A stretch of DNA of 64,000 bases, taken from positions 186,001 through 250,000 of the forward strand of contig CAWHYG010000006.1 of assembly GCA_963833505.1 (NCBI GenBank). Reading direction: 5' to 3'. Position 1 is the first letter of the stretch, and every line of letters begins with the position of its first letter. The position numbers and the translations under genes were made by a program. Below are positions 16,780 through 26,328 of this stretch, piece by piece. Origin of the DNA: CAWHYG01 sp963833505 (GTDB taxonomy: Bacteria > Eisenbacteria > RBG-16-71-46 > CAIMUX01). The notes beneath the pieces were generated by a model. That model was given only the letters and a program-made list of their open reading frames with translations, made no database searches and was not told the origin of the DNA.

Positions 16780-18213
16780 TCAGACCTTGTAACCCGTGGC
16801 CCGCGCCCGGTAGTGGGCCACTTCTTCGGCCTTGTGTTCGAAGCCCGCGCGCCCCAGGGCTCCGTAGGTCAGGTCCTTGCCCTCTTCCACGCCCGGCTGG
16901 TCGTACGGATTCACATAGTACAACCCCCCGGCCAGGGCGCAGGCAACTTCGTAGACGTAGAAAAGCTGGCCGAGCGCATGCGGGCCGACGCCGCCCAGGC
17001 GCCACACCAGGGTGGGTCGCTCGGCCCGGGCCAGGGCCATCTCCGTGGCGAGCTGCTCCACCCGGAACACCTCCCCGAGAGTATGGTCGCGGAGGTACCC
17101 GAGAGGCGAGGACGGATCGGTGATTCCCGGCGACTCCAGCGGCAGATCGGCGGCGGACGACTCCACCGCGATCATCGTGATCAGCTTGTCGTTCGGCCCT
17201 TCCAGGAAGAGCTGGATCTGCGAATGCTGGTCGGTCGTGCCCAGGGCGCGAACCGTGGTCTGCCCGACCGGAGCCCGCGTTTCTCCCCCCAGGCTACGGG
17301 ACTTGCCCAGGCTCTCGGCCCAAAGCTGGCAGAACCACTCGGCGAACGAACGAAGGCGGTCGGAATAGGGCATCAGGACCGCGACCGTCTTGCCCTTTCG
17401 CCGGTCCAGAAGATAATGCGCGGCCGCCAGAAGCGCCGCGGGATTTCCTTCAACCGGAAGGCTGCGGCAGCGCGCGTCCATCTCCGAAGCGCCCGCCACC
17501 AGGTCCTCGGGCCGGATCCCCGCGGCCAGCGCGGGAAAGAGCCCGACCGCGGTCAGGACGGAGTACCGGCCTCCGACTCCGCTCGGGATCTCGAGAGCCG
17601 GCACGCCGCTTTGCTCGGCCAGCGCCCGCAGAAAGCCGCTCTGCCCGTCGGTCGTGAACACGAAATGCCGGGGGCGGGCGGCTGGTCCCAGGGCCTCCCC
17701 GGTGCGGCGCCAGGCGATGGCGAGCTGGGCCATCGTCTCCACGGTGCTGCCCGACTTGCTGATGACGTTGAACAGGGTGCGAGAGAGATCCAGTCGATCG
17801 AGCAGAGAGGCGAAGGTGTCCGGATCAATGTTGTCGGCCACCACGACCCGCCGCGGGCATCCGCCCGGCGTTCCGGCCAGAGCAACGTGATCCGGACCCC
17901 AGACCGCTTCCAGAATGGCCCGGGGCCCCAGCGCCGACCCGCCGATTCCGAGGAGGACAAACGTGTCGATGCCCGCGAGGACCGGCTCGAGCGCGCGGAC
18001 CTGGGCCGTGATCTCGGTGTGGGACGGCAGGTCGAGAAACTCGGGTCGGCCGTATTGGCGACCGCGTCTGAGGTCTTCGAGGATATCTTCCAGCCGCGGC
18101 GCGACCGAGCGAAGATCGACGCGGGTCAGGCCGTGCTCCGGACCGATGGTCTCGGCCATCACATCCGTGTAATCAAGCTCGATGGGCGAAGCGGACGGAT
18201 CAATCTCGCTCAA
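16780..18213 (-). CDS. pgi: Glucose-6-phosphate isomerase
   Basis: This 477-residue cytoplasmic enzyme interconverts glucose-6-phosphate and fructose-6-phosphate. GIGGSALGPRAILEA, the phosphate-binding ISKSGSTVETMAQL and GGRYSVLTAVGLFP are clear, and DQHSQIQLFLEGPNDK carries the catalytic His region. It is of the shorter bacterial type. The best start is a TTG at 18213, four bases behind AAGGAGG; the frame continues upstream without another supported start, and the first in-frame ATG would remove about 18 residues. It supplies hexose phosphate to the same pool as the ROK kinase and nucleotide-sugar genes. Confidence 0.92.
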   Translation of the reverse strand: MSEIDPSASPIELDYTDVMAETIGPEHGLTRVDLRSVAPRLEDILEDLRRGRQYGRPEFLDLPSHTEITAQVRALEPVLAGIDTFVLLGIGGSALGPRAILEAVWGPDHVALAGTPGGCPRRVVVADNIDPDTFASLLDRLDLSRTLFNVISKSGSTVETMAQLAIAWRRTGEALGPAARPRHFVFTTDGQSGFLRALAEQSGVPALEIPSGVGGRYSVLTAVGLFPALAAGIRPEDLVAGASEMDARCRSLPVEGNPAALLAAAHYLLDRRKGKTVAVLMPYSDRLRSFAEWFCQLWAESLGKSRSLGGETRAPVGQTTVRALGTTDQHSQIQLFLEGPNDKLITMIAVESSAADLPLESPGITDPSSPLGYLRDHTLGEVFRVEQLATEMALARAERPTLVWRLGGVGPHALGQLFYVYEVACALAGGLYYVNPYDQPGVEEGKDLTYGALGRAGFEHKAEEVAHYRARATGYKV

Positions 18214-18363
18214 GCTGCCTCCTTCTCGCAACGACCTTCGAGTCGGCGAACCGGACCGGATCCGATGCACCGCACCGGCGCCGCCGGCCGGACCTGCCTT
18301 GCCGGCACTTTCCCTGCAAAAAACGGCCGGCAGGCGCAACGCTATCCCAGGTCTCGGATCCGC

Positions 18364-18945
18364 TCAAGCTTCGACCGGCGGCTCTCCGTCTCCGGGATCA
18401 TCTCCTTCCAGAAAGTGGCGTTCGATGTCCTCCATCCCGGAGGGAAGCCATTTCTCGGGCCGGCGGAGAGCGGCGCCGTAGACCCGGCCAAAGAAGTCCC
18501 GCACCTCCATGGGCCGCGCGCCGGGCGGCAGGCTGCCCCCCAGCGTCCGGCGATCCGAGGTCACCACCATGGGAGCTTCCCCGGCGTCGAGGGCGACCTG
18601 CACCAGGAAGCGGATGCGATCGTCCGCTTCCTCCGGCGGGTAGGAGTACTCGGTTCTCAGATGCGGCCAGGAGACAGCGTCCGGATTCGCCGTGTACCGG
18701 TTTCCGTCGTACACGACCCAGATCTGGCATCCCACCGCACGACCAAAGGCCTCCAGGCTCTCCTCGAGCGCGCGTCGCGCCTCCCGTCTTTGACCCGAGA
18801 CCTGCAGGTCTTCCCACTCCCGGACTCCGAAGATGGCGTTGTGACCATCGATGATCCAGCGGTACCGCCCCGGGTCCGCTTCCTCGGAAGGCCTGGTTCG
18901 CCGGTGAGCCGAGCCTGCGCGCCCCGCCATCCGTCCGTGTTTCAT
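18364..18945 (-). CDS. NYN-domain (YacP/Rae1-like) RNA nuclease candidate
   Basis: This 193-residue PIN-like/NYN fold protein shows IIDGHNAIFGV (first acidic residue and N), VVYDGN, PPEEADDRIRFLV (paired acids) and VVTSDRR, the metal-binding pattern of the family. YacP/Rae1 members cleave mRNA at the ribosome in Bacillus; for this copy, RNA cleavage is a family inference. The first 25 residues are basic and probably disordered. The next gene downstream is pgi, about 150 bases away. Confidence 0.8.
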   Translation of the reverse strand: MKHGRMAGRAGSAHRRTRPSEEADPGRYRWIIDGHNAIFGVREWEDLQVSGQRREARRALEESLEAFGRAVGCQIWVVYDGNRYTANPDAVSWPHLRTEYSYPPEEADDRIRFLVQVALDAGEAPMVVTSDRRTLGGSLPPGARPMEVRDFFGRVYGAALRRPEKWLPSGMEDIERHFLEGDDPGDGEPPVEA

Positions 18946-19033
18946 CCTCGGAGACCTCCCTCCGGGGATTATAGAGGGCCACGGCTCCGCGTCATCCCGA
19001 CAAGACGGGTCTCTGTCCAGGATGGGCGCACTG

Positions 19034-19066
19034 AAAAAGGGAGGAGAGCCTTTCGGCTCTCCTCCC
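19034..19066 (-). terminator. Intrinsic terminator after the G-x-W lipoprotein gene
   Basis: A perfect 12-bp stem GGGAGGAGAGCC/GGCTCTCCTCCC with a 4-nt loop is followed on the minus strand by five T residues (19038-19034). It is well placed about 90 bases after the stop at 19159. Confidence 0.9.
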
Positions 19067-19158
19067 GGCGACCAGCCAGAGACTCGAGGGGCATCGGTTT
19101 ATCCTCTGGCCGGATCACTCACCTCCCGTTCCGAAAACTCCGCCTGAAGTTCCAGGAA

Positions 19159-20313
19159 TCACCGGTCGTTCGAGGCGGAGAACTGGCAGTCGAGGCACCA
19201 GCGGCCCGCGAAGTAACCCGCCGTCCCCGACTGGGTCCGCCAGTGGCCCTGCACCATGCCGCCGCCGGCGGTGGCCCCGCTGCTCATGGTTCCACGGAAC
19301 CAGCCGATCATCTCGGCGCCACCGAGGCCGGTCGCGGTCTGGCCCCACTCGCCGCTGATGAACTCCTGGAAGACCCCGTTCGCGTCGATCCGCTTGGCGT
19401 AGAAGATCTTCTGTCCGTTCTCATTGATCCCGTAGACCCCGAGCACCGAGCCGGCCAGCGTGCCGCTCTGGTTGAGCCATACGCCCTTGATCACGCCGGT
19501 TTCCTCGGTCGACGTGGCGCTCACCGGCGCGAGGGTCGACCACTGCCCGCGCATGAACCCGCGCTCGGTCGATCCCGGCGTGCTCGCGAAGGCCGAAAGG
19601 TGGACCTCGTCGCCGGAGGCGTCCACGACGAACACCTCGTCCAGATCCGCCAGGTCGCTGACGGCGAAGGTCCGAGTGAAGGCGCCGGCCGTGAAGACGA
19701 GAGAATCGGCTGCGGTGATGCTCTCGTCCGGGTCGAGGATGTCGACGCGAACGCCGGCATAGCCGTCGGCGGTGGCGCTCACCCAATCCAGGACCCGCCG
19801 GTTCGCCCGCGGGCGCACGATGTGGTCGTTGGAATCGAAGGCGATCATGGCTCCCAGGACCACTGCGCCCTGGCTCACCGTGACCCCGCCGGACCAATCC
19901 ATGGTGGTGGAGGCGCCTCCACCGACCACGCCGCTTCCGCCCCCGACGGCTCCGTTGCCGCCCACATCGGGCGTCACCGGGGCGGTGCTCTCGAGGTGCC
20001 CCCAGAGAGCGGTCAGGACGTAATAGTTCGTGGTCGGCCGGGCGGCCCAACCCACGACCACCGGATCGCTGGAAACCGTATCGGTCGCCGGCTGCTCCGC
20101 GGAGGCCGCCTGGACGATGGAGGCGTCACCAAATGCCGGCGATTCGTTGCTGTTCGTCAACCCGCCGTTCGGGGCGTCCAGGTTGAACTGATGGGTGGCT
20201 CCCCCAACGGGGCTCGCAGCGGTCGGACCGTTGTGATCCGAGCTGCAACCGGCCGCGGTGCCCAGAACGACTGCGGCGGCGATCATAATCCACGTTTGAG
20301 AATTCCTTTTCAT
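19159..20313 (-). CDS. Lipoprotein with repeated G-x-W strands, unknown function
   Basis: This 384-residue outer-envelope lipoprotein candidate has a clear signal and lipobox (AAAVVLGTAAGC). A Gly-rich stretch (GGNGAVGGGSGVVGGGAS) lies around residue 120. The C-terminal half contains a recurring short motif of Gly plus aromatic strands: MRGQWSTL, IKGVWLN, VLGVYGI, ISGEWGQ, GWFRGTM, VQGHWRTQ, FAGRWCLDC. This suggests a beta-sheet of repeated hairpins. I know no named family. It ends in a CxxC (CLDC). It forms a single-gene unit bounded by an intrinsic terminator downstream. Confidence 0.75.
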   Translation of the reverse strand: MKRNSQTWIMIAAAVVLGTAAGCSSDHNGPTAASPVGGATHQFNLDAPNGGLTNSNESPAFGDASIVQAASAEQPATDTVSSDPVVVGWAARPTTNYYVLTALWGHLESTAPVTPDVGGNGAVGGGSGVVGGGASTTMDWSGGVTVSQGAVVLGAMIAFDSNDHIVRPRANRRVLDWVSATADGYAGVRVDILDPDESITAADSLVFTAGAFTRTFAVSDLADLDEVFVVDASGDEVHLSAFASTPGSTERGFMRGQWSTLAPVSATSTEETGVIKGVWLNQSGTLAGSVLGVYGINENGQKIFYAKRIDANGVFQEFISGEWGQTATGLGGAEMIGWFRGTMSSGATAGGGMVQGHWRTQSGTAGYFAGRWCLDCQFSASNDR

Positions 20314-20572
20314 CGCTTACCCCTTTCAGGATCCCGCGGCCAACAACGCCCTTCCGAATCCTCGCCTGCCCCTCTCATCTTCATGGGAATGTTGTGGCCA
20401 TCTTCGTGCCAAGAACTCCGGGAACCGGATCCGGGCGTATCCCATACCTGGCGAGGTACTTAGAGATTGCGTCGGCTCTCGGCGGGGCGGCGCCTTGTCC
20501 CGTTCGGTACAGCGGCGGCGCCGCACTGTCCCCTGGGGCCACAGGACGACTCCTCCGAGCGGAAACGAAGAA

Positions 20573-20604
20573 GCGGCCGCCGGCGGAGATCCGCAGGCGG
20601 CCGC
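20573..20604 (-). terminator. Terminator-like hairpin after the giant repeat protein
   Basis: The stem GCGGCCGCC/GGCGGCCGC is followed on the minus strand by the T-rich TTCTTCGTTT. It lies 29 bases after the stop at 20633. The remaining gap 20314-20572 is the upstream region of the minus-strand lipoprotein and shows no gene. Confidence 0.7.
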
Positions 20605-20632
20605 GCCCGTGGCGTCCTGGAAGTCCGCTTCT

Positions 20633-23600
20633 CTATTTGAGGAGCACGAGCCGCACGGTCCGGACTTTTCCGCCGCTGCTGAGGCGCGAGAAGTAGAGGC
20701 CCGAAGCGAGGCGGTGGCCGGCATCGTCCCGGCCATCCCAGACCGCCGTGTGCCGCCCCCCTGCCAGCACGCCGCGGACCAGAACCCGCACTCTGCGTCC
20801 GGTCGCGTCGTAGATCAAAAGCTCGGCCGACCCGCCCGGCGCCGGCACCACGAACTGCAACGAGGTCGACGGGAAGAACGGATTCGGCCTCCCCGGATAG
20901 AGGGTCAGGTCTCGCGGCAGGTCGGGAGCCCGAGCCAGGAGCGGGCTCGAGTAGGAGGCGTTGCCTTCGCTGTCGATCTCGGCCAGCAGGTACACGTACC
21001 ACTGGAGCGAGGCGACCTCGGCGTCGAGGAACACATGAGGCCCCGGCCCCTGGAATTCCTCGGTTCCCGACACCAGGTCGTATCCCGCCGGACTGGAGTC
21101 TCCCGGATCGTTCGGCCCCGTGGCCGCCCGTCTGTAGACGAGGAAATGGACTCCCTCCTCGTCCGCGGGAGCATGCCACCCCAACTGGATGCCGGTCTCG
21201 ACCGTCGCCGCCTGCGCCGTCAGCGTGCTGACCGGCGTCGGGTCGCGGTAGACCGTGAAGCCGGCCGGATGCTTGAAGAGGGCGGAGGTCGCCAGCGGAA
21301 CGAAGCCGCCCTGGACGCCGTCCTCGAGGCGCAGGATCGCGCCCGTGTTTCCGCGACCGAGAGGATCGGCCTCGGCGTCGCAGACGAAAGGCCGTCCGGT
21401 CGCGTCGACCTCCAGGTCGACGAGCATCCGGAAGAACGGAGACACCGACAGCAACCCCATCCCGGCGGCGCCGCCCGACTTCCAGACCGAACCGTGGGCC
21501 GAACCCACCTCGGCGGGCGTCGCCTCCTGATCGGCCAGGTAATATCCGCCGCTCCGATCAGCGGCAATCGCGATCGGGCTTCGCCAGTCCGGGCTTTCAT
21601 CGATCACGGAGAGCTGGTTCGTCTTCAGATCGAGCCCGAAGACCGCGCCGTTCTGGTTCCCGTATCCCCTGGGATCCGCGTCCGCGTCACAGATGGCGAG
21701 CGTCCCGGTGCGGAGGAGCGCGATCGACACCGGAGCCTTGAACACGGTGTCGGAGAACAGTGGGGTGACGGTGTTCCGGCTCAGATCCACCGTGTAGATG
21801 GCGCCCGGTCCGGGGCCGGTCAGCAGATTGAAGGGATCGGCCCGCCCGTCCAACACCAGGGCTTCCGTCGGCGACACCGCGATCACCTGGCGGGGCGCGA
21901 TCCAGGTGGAGTGCCCCAGCGCGTTCAAGACGTTGTGGGTGACCGGGTCCATCACGAAGAGCGCGCCCGTCCCCATGCCGGCGCCGCGGACTACCTGGTC
22001 GTCCAGGACCAGAAGCTGCTCGCTGGAGTACCCGGCCAGCGCGATGCTTCGGATGTCCCGGAACTGGGTGGAGGTGACGAAGGGCGTCACTGTGCCCATG
22101 TAGTCGTCGACCTTGAAAATCGCCCCCCGGGTCGAGGGGTTGCCGTCGGGGTCCGCATTTCGATCCGCCAGGTAGATGTAACCCGGCTCCAAGGGCACGT
22201 AGGTCTGGACCTGCACCGCGTCGGACACGGGCGACACCGCCGGCCCCCGGACGGTGGAATGAAAGCGCAGGGTCTTTCCCTGAGCCGTCGCCGGATTGAG
22301 CTGGGCCTGGTAGCGCACGGTGAGAGCCCCGTGGGACGGAAGATCGCCCGACCATTGCAGCACGCCGGAAGAGGGGTTGGTCAGCGTTCCGGAGCTGGCC
22401 TGGGCGGTCGAAAACAGCAGCGAGCTTTCCGCCGGCAGCGAGTCGCTCCAGACCAGCGCCACGGCGTTGACGGGGCCCTGGTTGTGCAACACCGCCTCCA
22501 CTTGAACGCGATCGGAGGGATGAAGCGGAGGTCCGTTCAGATCCGTGACCGTGTAGTGATCGAATCCCACGATCGGTCCCGGCTTCTCGATCAGGTCGCT
22601 GATCGAACGGAAGGAATCGCTGTAGGCGAAATAACGGAGAACCATCTGCGACGGGTTCAGGCTGAAGACCACTCCGGTCGTATCGCCGGGGACGGGCCCA
22701 AAGGCCTTCCGATCCAGAATGAGGAGCTCTCCGTCCGAATCCAGGATCGTGCGCCAGGGATTCCGGAAGAACCCGACGGTGTCGAGCGGCGCCAGGACCC
22801 GCGGCACCGGCTTGTAGTAGTAAAGCGCGCCGTGCCCCGGAGAAGACCGGTTGACGCTGTCCGTGACCACGAACGTGGAGTCGTCGAAGGGAGCGACGCC
22901 GGTCGGGGCCAAGAGGGCCGGATCCGTGAAGACCGACACGACCTTGCCCCGCTTGGGGTCGAGGCCGAACAGGGCGCCCGCCTTCCCGGCGGCCTGTCCG
23001 CCGGCGGCGAGAGGATCGGCCACGTAGAGCAGGCTGTCGGGACCGAAGGCCGCCTGCGTCGGAGATCGAAAGAGCGAATCCGCGTCCACCAGCACCGGTA
23101 CTCCGCTCTCCCCCGGGATCTTGAAGATGGCGCCCCGCGAGCCCGGCGCCTGGCCTCGGACGTCGCGATCGACGACGAACAGATCGCCGTTCGGGGCATG
23201 CAGCAGATCGACCGGATTCCGCAGCGGGTTGACGGTCGAATCACCCGGGGTCACGAGCACGAGCTGCCGGAGAGCGGTGTCAAGCCGGTAGACCTGGGCC
23301 GGCGGGCTCGGATGGTGGATCGCGACGAGCAGCTCGCCACCCAGGCTCCAGTCGATGGCGGTGATCGGCAGCGGGGTCATCGGGTCGATCAGCGTCGGGG
23401 CGGTACCGGCCGGGCCGAGCTGGAACAGGGCTCCGGTCGGCGAGGGAGCATGGCCTGGATTCGCCTTGGGGTCGGTCAGGAGCATGGTTCGCTGCGTGAA
23501 GTAGGCCCGGATGGGACGCGAGGCGGAACGGACGAAGTCCCCGAACCTGCCTCCTGAGATCAGGATGGAGGCCTGGGCGTTGGAGCCAAACTGGGCAGTG

Positions 23601-26269
23601 GCGTTGACTCGCGCCCGAACGTTGAACCTCACGGTGTCTCCGTAGGCGATGCGCCCGTTCCAGGACGCAAGGTTGCTGCGGGCATCGAGACCGGCCGTCC
23701 CGGACGAAGCCGTCGCCTTCTCCAGCGTGAGCGTCGTGGAAGGAGTCACGGCCACCTCGGCCTGGCCCACCGAGCCAAGTCCCGTGTTGATCGCGTTCAC
23801 GGCGATCTGAACCGTGTCGCCGACCATGGGGTCGAGGTCGTGGGGAGTCCTGAGCTGCACGACGGTCCAGCCGAGATCAGCGTCCTGGAAGACGGCCGGC
23901 CCTTCCGGCAGGGTCATCGTGACGTAGACCGACGCCACCGAAAAGTGTCCGCTCGTGGGGTCCCACCGGAAGACGGCCCCGTGATCCCCCGGCGACAGAT
24001 GCATGGGATTGGCGTCGCGGTCGGCGATGAGAATGGACCCGTCGGGCTGTACGGCGCAGTCCGCCGGCTGGTCCAACGCGGAATCGGCCGTGGCCACGCT
24101 GTAGGCGATGCTTTGCCCCCGATGCACCTTGAGGAGCGCTCGTTCTCCCGGATCGGTCACGTAGAGGTCGTTGTTCAAGTCGCACGCGACCCCGGACGGA
24201 GTGCTGAACATGGTCCGGGGCAGGCTGAGTCCGATCGATGGCGTCGCCTCGCCGGGGAGCTCCCAGAGGATCGGCTGGTCGTTGAAAGGAAATCCGCGGC
24301 CCGGATCGGCCAAGACGAGCGTGCCGCTGCGGTCCACCGTGCCGGCGAGCGGATCGCGCCAGGTCGAATCGCTGGCCACGAAGGAGAGCTGGCCGGTGTC
24401 GGGACGAAAGCGGAAGACCGCTCCAGGCTTGTTGTTGGGCGAGTGGAACTGCCTCGGGTTCGCGTCCGCGTCGATGATGAGCAGGGAACCGTCCCGGTCC
24501 AGCACCATCGAGTTGGGAGTCACGAATCCCTGGCTTTTTCGGAGCGCCAGCATCGGCATAAGCGTGTCGCCCGGAAGGCTGAAAGCCAGGATCATGGCCA
24601 GCGTGTCGCTGTTCGAGGAAGGGCGACCGATGTCGAAGACCGCGATGCGCCCGTCCTCGAGAAAGGTGGCGTCCCGAGGTTGGGAGAGAGGCGCCCCATG
24701 CCAGATGGTGGTGGGAAACGTGTCCGGCGGTGAAATCTCGTAAAGCATCGGCACGAACGTGCCCGGAACGTTGCCCCGCGCGACGTCCGTGAAGATCGCG
24801 GTCCCCGGCAGGAACTCCTTCTGGGGCATTGCGGCGAAGTCAAACTCGGTCGTGCGCGGGCCCTGGACCAGGTAGACCGACTGCGTCTGGCGGGATCCGA
24901 GCGGCGCGGCGCTGTCGAGCTTGATCCGGAACCGGACGGTCACCGTGTCTCCCTGCGGCACGGCGCCGGCCCAGGAAAAGACCGAACTCGTGGGGTCGAA
25001 GGTTGCGGCTCCGGTGGAAACGGAGTCGGAACCGACGACGTAGGACCACATGCTGCTCAGCGTGTCGGTCAGGGTGACCGAGGCCGCGTCCTCGGTGCCG
25101 GTGTTGAGGAGCAGGGCCGTGACGTCGAACAGATCGCCCGGACGGATCAGTCCCTGGAGGTTTCGATCGGACCAGGTCACATGGGAATTCGCAAACTCCG
25201 GCCCCGTGACCTGGGACAGGCCGGACAGGGTGCGGAACCAGGCGTTCGTCCAGGTGTGCTCGAGCTGGGCAGTCCCGAGATCGAACTCGAAGACCGCGCC
25301 GGCTCCCGGCACCGAGGGATCGGGACGAGCGACCTTGTCCAGGACCAGAAAATCGTTGCGGAGGCCGCAGATGATGTCGATCGGCTCGACGAACGACTTG
25401 TCGGAAACGACGACCACGGGAGGGCCGCCGTCCCGGGGAACGCGGAGGACCGCCCCCGGCGCAGTGCCGTGGTTGAAGGGGTCGGCGTCCTTGTCGACCA
25501 CGAGGAGGTCTCCGGCATGCGGACCGCTGGGAATCACCGCGGCGGCGCAGGGGGAGATGAACTGAGGCTGCGAAAGCGCCCGGAACACGGTGACGGCGCC
25601 GGTCAGGCGGTTCACTTTGTAGATGGCTCCGGCGGGCTTGGGGAGGTTCATGGGGTTCGCGACCTGGTCGACCACCAGGATGTCGCCGTCGGTGTCGAAC
25701 GTGAGGGAGCGCGGATAGATCCACGAAGACGGGGCGGCGACCACGCGGGTGCTCCCGTCCGCGGGATCGACGCGCAGGAGCGCGCCGTTGTTCCGGCCCC
25801 AACCGTTGGGATCGGCGTCCGAGTCGAGCAGGAGGATGGTGCCTTCGGGCTCGAGCAGGAGATCGGCCGGCTGGCGGAAAATCCCCGAAGCCGACAGGAT
25901 GCTGGGCGGCGGAGAGATGGCCTTCGGATCCATGCTGAACACGGCCCCGCGGTGCAGCCCCAGGCCAAGCGGGTCGGCCGTGGCGTCAGCGATGTACAGC
26001 CGGCCGTCGGGTCCGAGGATGCCGGCGACGGGATCCGACAGGCCCTGGTTGTCCGCCGCGACCTGGACGGCATCCGAGTCGTACTTGATGATGAGAACCG
26101 CGCCCTCGGACTTGCCGTAGGGATTCGCATCCGCGTCGGACAAGAGGATGTTGCCGACCTGGGGAACGAACGCCCGGGCCGGCTGCGGCGCCGCCGCCAG
26201 GCCAAGCAACCCGAGCAGGCACGACCAAAGCGCACCGCGGCTCAGGATGATTCGAGAGGGCCTCCACAT
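20633..26269 (-). CDS. Giant secreted Asp-rich propeller/DUF11 protein with FN3 and sorting domain
   Basis: This 1,878-residue exported protein has a signal ending QPARA and three similar blocks. Each block combines several NHL-like propeller blades with one DUF11-like Ig domain (about residues 375-470, 870-960, 1310-1400). The blades share a motif I count about 22 times: D-x-D-A-D/N-P ... G-A-(V/I/L)-(hydrophobic), for example LLDSDADPNGWGRNNGALL and ICDADADPRGYGNQNGAVF. An FN3-like domain (about 1680-1790) precedes a FlgD-like sorting domain ending VRTVRLVLLK. The Asp loops resemble calcium sites (inference). The role is presumably cell-surface; no enzymatic motif was found. Confidence 0.85.
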   Translation of the reverse strand: MWRPSRIILSRGALWSCLLGLLGLAAAPQPARAFVPQVGNILLSDADANPYGKSEGAVLIIKYDSDAVQVAADNQGLSDPVAGILGPDGRLYIADATADPLGLGLHRGAVFSMDPKAISPPPSILSASGIFRQPADLLLEPEGTILLLDSDADPNGWGRNNGALLRVDPADGSTRVVAAPSSWIYPRSLTFDTDGDILVVDQVANPMNLPKPAGAIYKVNRLTGAVTVFRALSQPQFISPCAAAVIPSGPHAGDLLVVDKDADPFNHGTAPGAVLRVPRDGGPPVVVVSDKSFVEPIDIICGLRNDFLVLDKVARPDPSVPGAGAVFEFDLGTAQLEHTWTNAWFRTLSGLSQVTGPEFANSHVTWSDRNLQGLIRPGDLFDVTALLLNTGTEDAASVTLTDTLSSMWSYVVGSDSVSTGAATFDPTSSVFSWAGAVPQGDTVTVRFRIKLDSAAPLGSRQTQSVYLVQGPRTTEFDFAAMPQKEFLPGTAIFTDVARGNVPGTFVPMLYEISPPDTFPTTIWHGAPLSQPRDATFLEDGRIAVFDIGRPSSNSDTLAMILAFSLPGDTLMPMLALRKSQGFVTPNSMVLDRDGSLLIIDADANPRQFHSPNNKPGAVFRFRPDTGQLSFVASDSTWRDPLAGTVDRSGTLVLADPGRGFPFNDQPILWELPGEATPSIGLSLPRTMFSTPSGVACDLNNDLYVTDPGERALLKVHRGQSIAYSVATADSALDQPADCAVQPDGSILIADRDANPMHLSPGDHGAVFRWDPTSGHFSVASVYVTMTLPEGPAVFQDADLGWTVVQLRTPHDLDPMVGDTVQIAVNAINTGLGSVGQAEVAVTPSTTLTLEKATASSGTAGLDARSNLASWNGRIAYGDTVRFNVRARVNATAQFGSNAQASILISGGRFGDFVRSASRPIRAYFTQRTMLLTDPKANPGHAPSPTGALFQLGPAGTAPTLIDPMTPLPITAIDWSLGGELLVAIHHPSPPAQVYRLDTALRQLVLVTPGDSTVNPLRNPVDLLHAPNGDLFVVDRDVRGQAPGSRGAIFKIPGESGVPVLVDADSLFRSPTQAAFGPDSLLYVADPLAAGGQAAGKAGALFGLDPKRGKVVSVFTDPALLAPTGVAPFDDSTFVVTDSVNRSSPGHGALYYYKPVPRVLAPLDTVGFFRNPWRTILDSDGELLILDRKAFGPVPGDTTGVVFSLNPSQMVLRYFAYSDSFRSISDLIEKPGPIVGFDHYTVTDLNGPPLHPSDRVQVEAVLHNQGPVNAVALVWSDSLPAESSLLFSTAQASSGTLTNPSSGVLQWSGDLPSHGALTVRYQAQLNPATAQGKTLRFHSTVRGPAVSPVSDAVQVQTYVPLEPGYIYLADRNADPDGNPSTRGAIFKVDDYMGTVTPFVTSTQFRDIRSIALAGYSSEQLLVLDDQVVRGAGMGTGALFVMDPVTHNVLNALGHSTWIAPRQVIAVSPTEALVLDGRADPFNLLTGPGPGAIYTVDLSRNTVTPLFSDTVFKAPVSIALLRTGTLAICDADADPRGYGNQNGAVFGLDLKTNQLSVIDESPDWRSPIAIAADRSGGYYLADQEATPAEVGSAHGSVWKSGGAAGMGLLSVSPFFRMLVDLEVDATGRPFVCDAEADPLGRGNTGAILRLEDGVQGGFVPLATSALFKHPAGFTVYRDPTPVSTLTAQAATVETGIQLGWHAPADEEGVHFLVYRRAATGPNDPGDSSPAGYDLVSGTEEFQGPGPHVFLDAEVASLQWYVYLLAEIDSEGNASYSSPLLARAPDLPRDLTLYPGRPNPFFPSTSLQFVVPAPGGSAELLIYDATGRRVRVLVRGVLAGGRHTAVWDGRDDAGHRLASGLYFSRLSSGGKVRTVRLVLLK

Positions 26270-26328
26270 CGAGACGGCGACTCCCCTCCCCCGATCCCCG
26301 AAATCACGCCAGCGGCGGGGATCCGGGC

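Noticed and set aside
16813..20463. A 1,216-codon open plus-strand frame
   Set aside because: It runs antisense through pgi, the YacP-like gene and the lipoprotein, is Arg/Gly/Pro-rich, and has no domain. High-GC antisense frames stay open by chance.
20495..23557. A 1,020-codon open plus-strand frame
   Set aside because: It is antisense to the giant repeat protein; its apparent repeats are the complement of the blade repeats.
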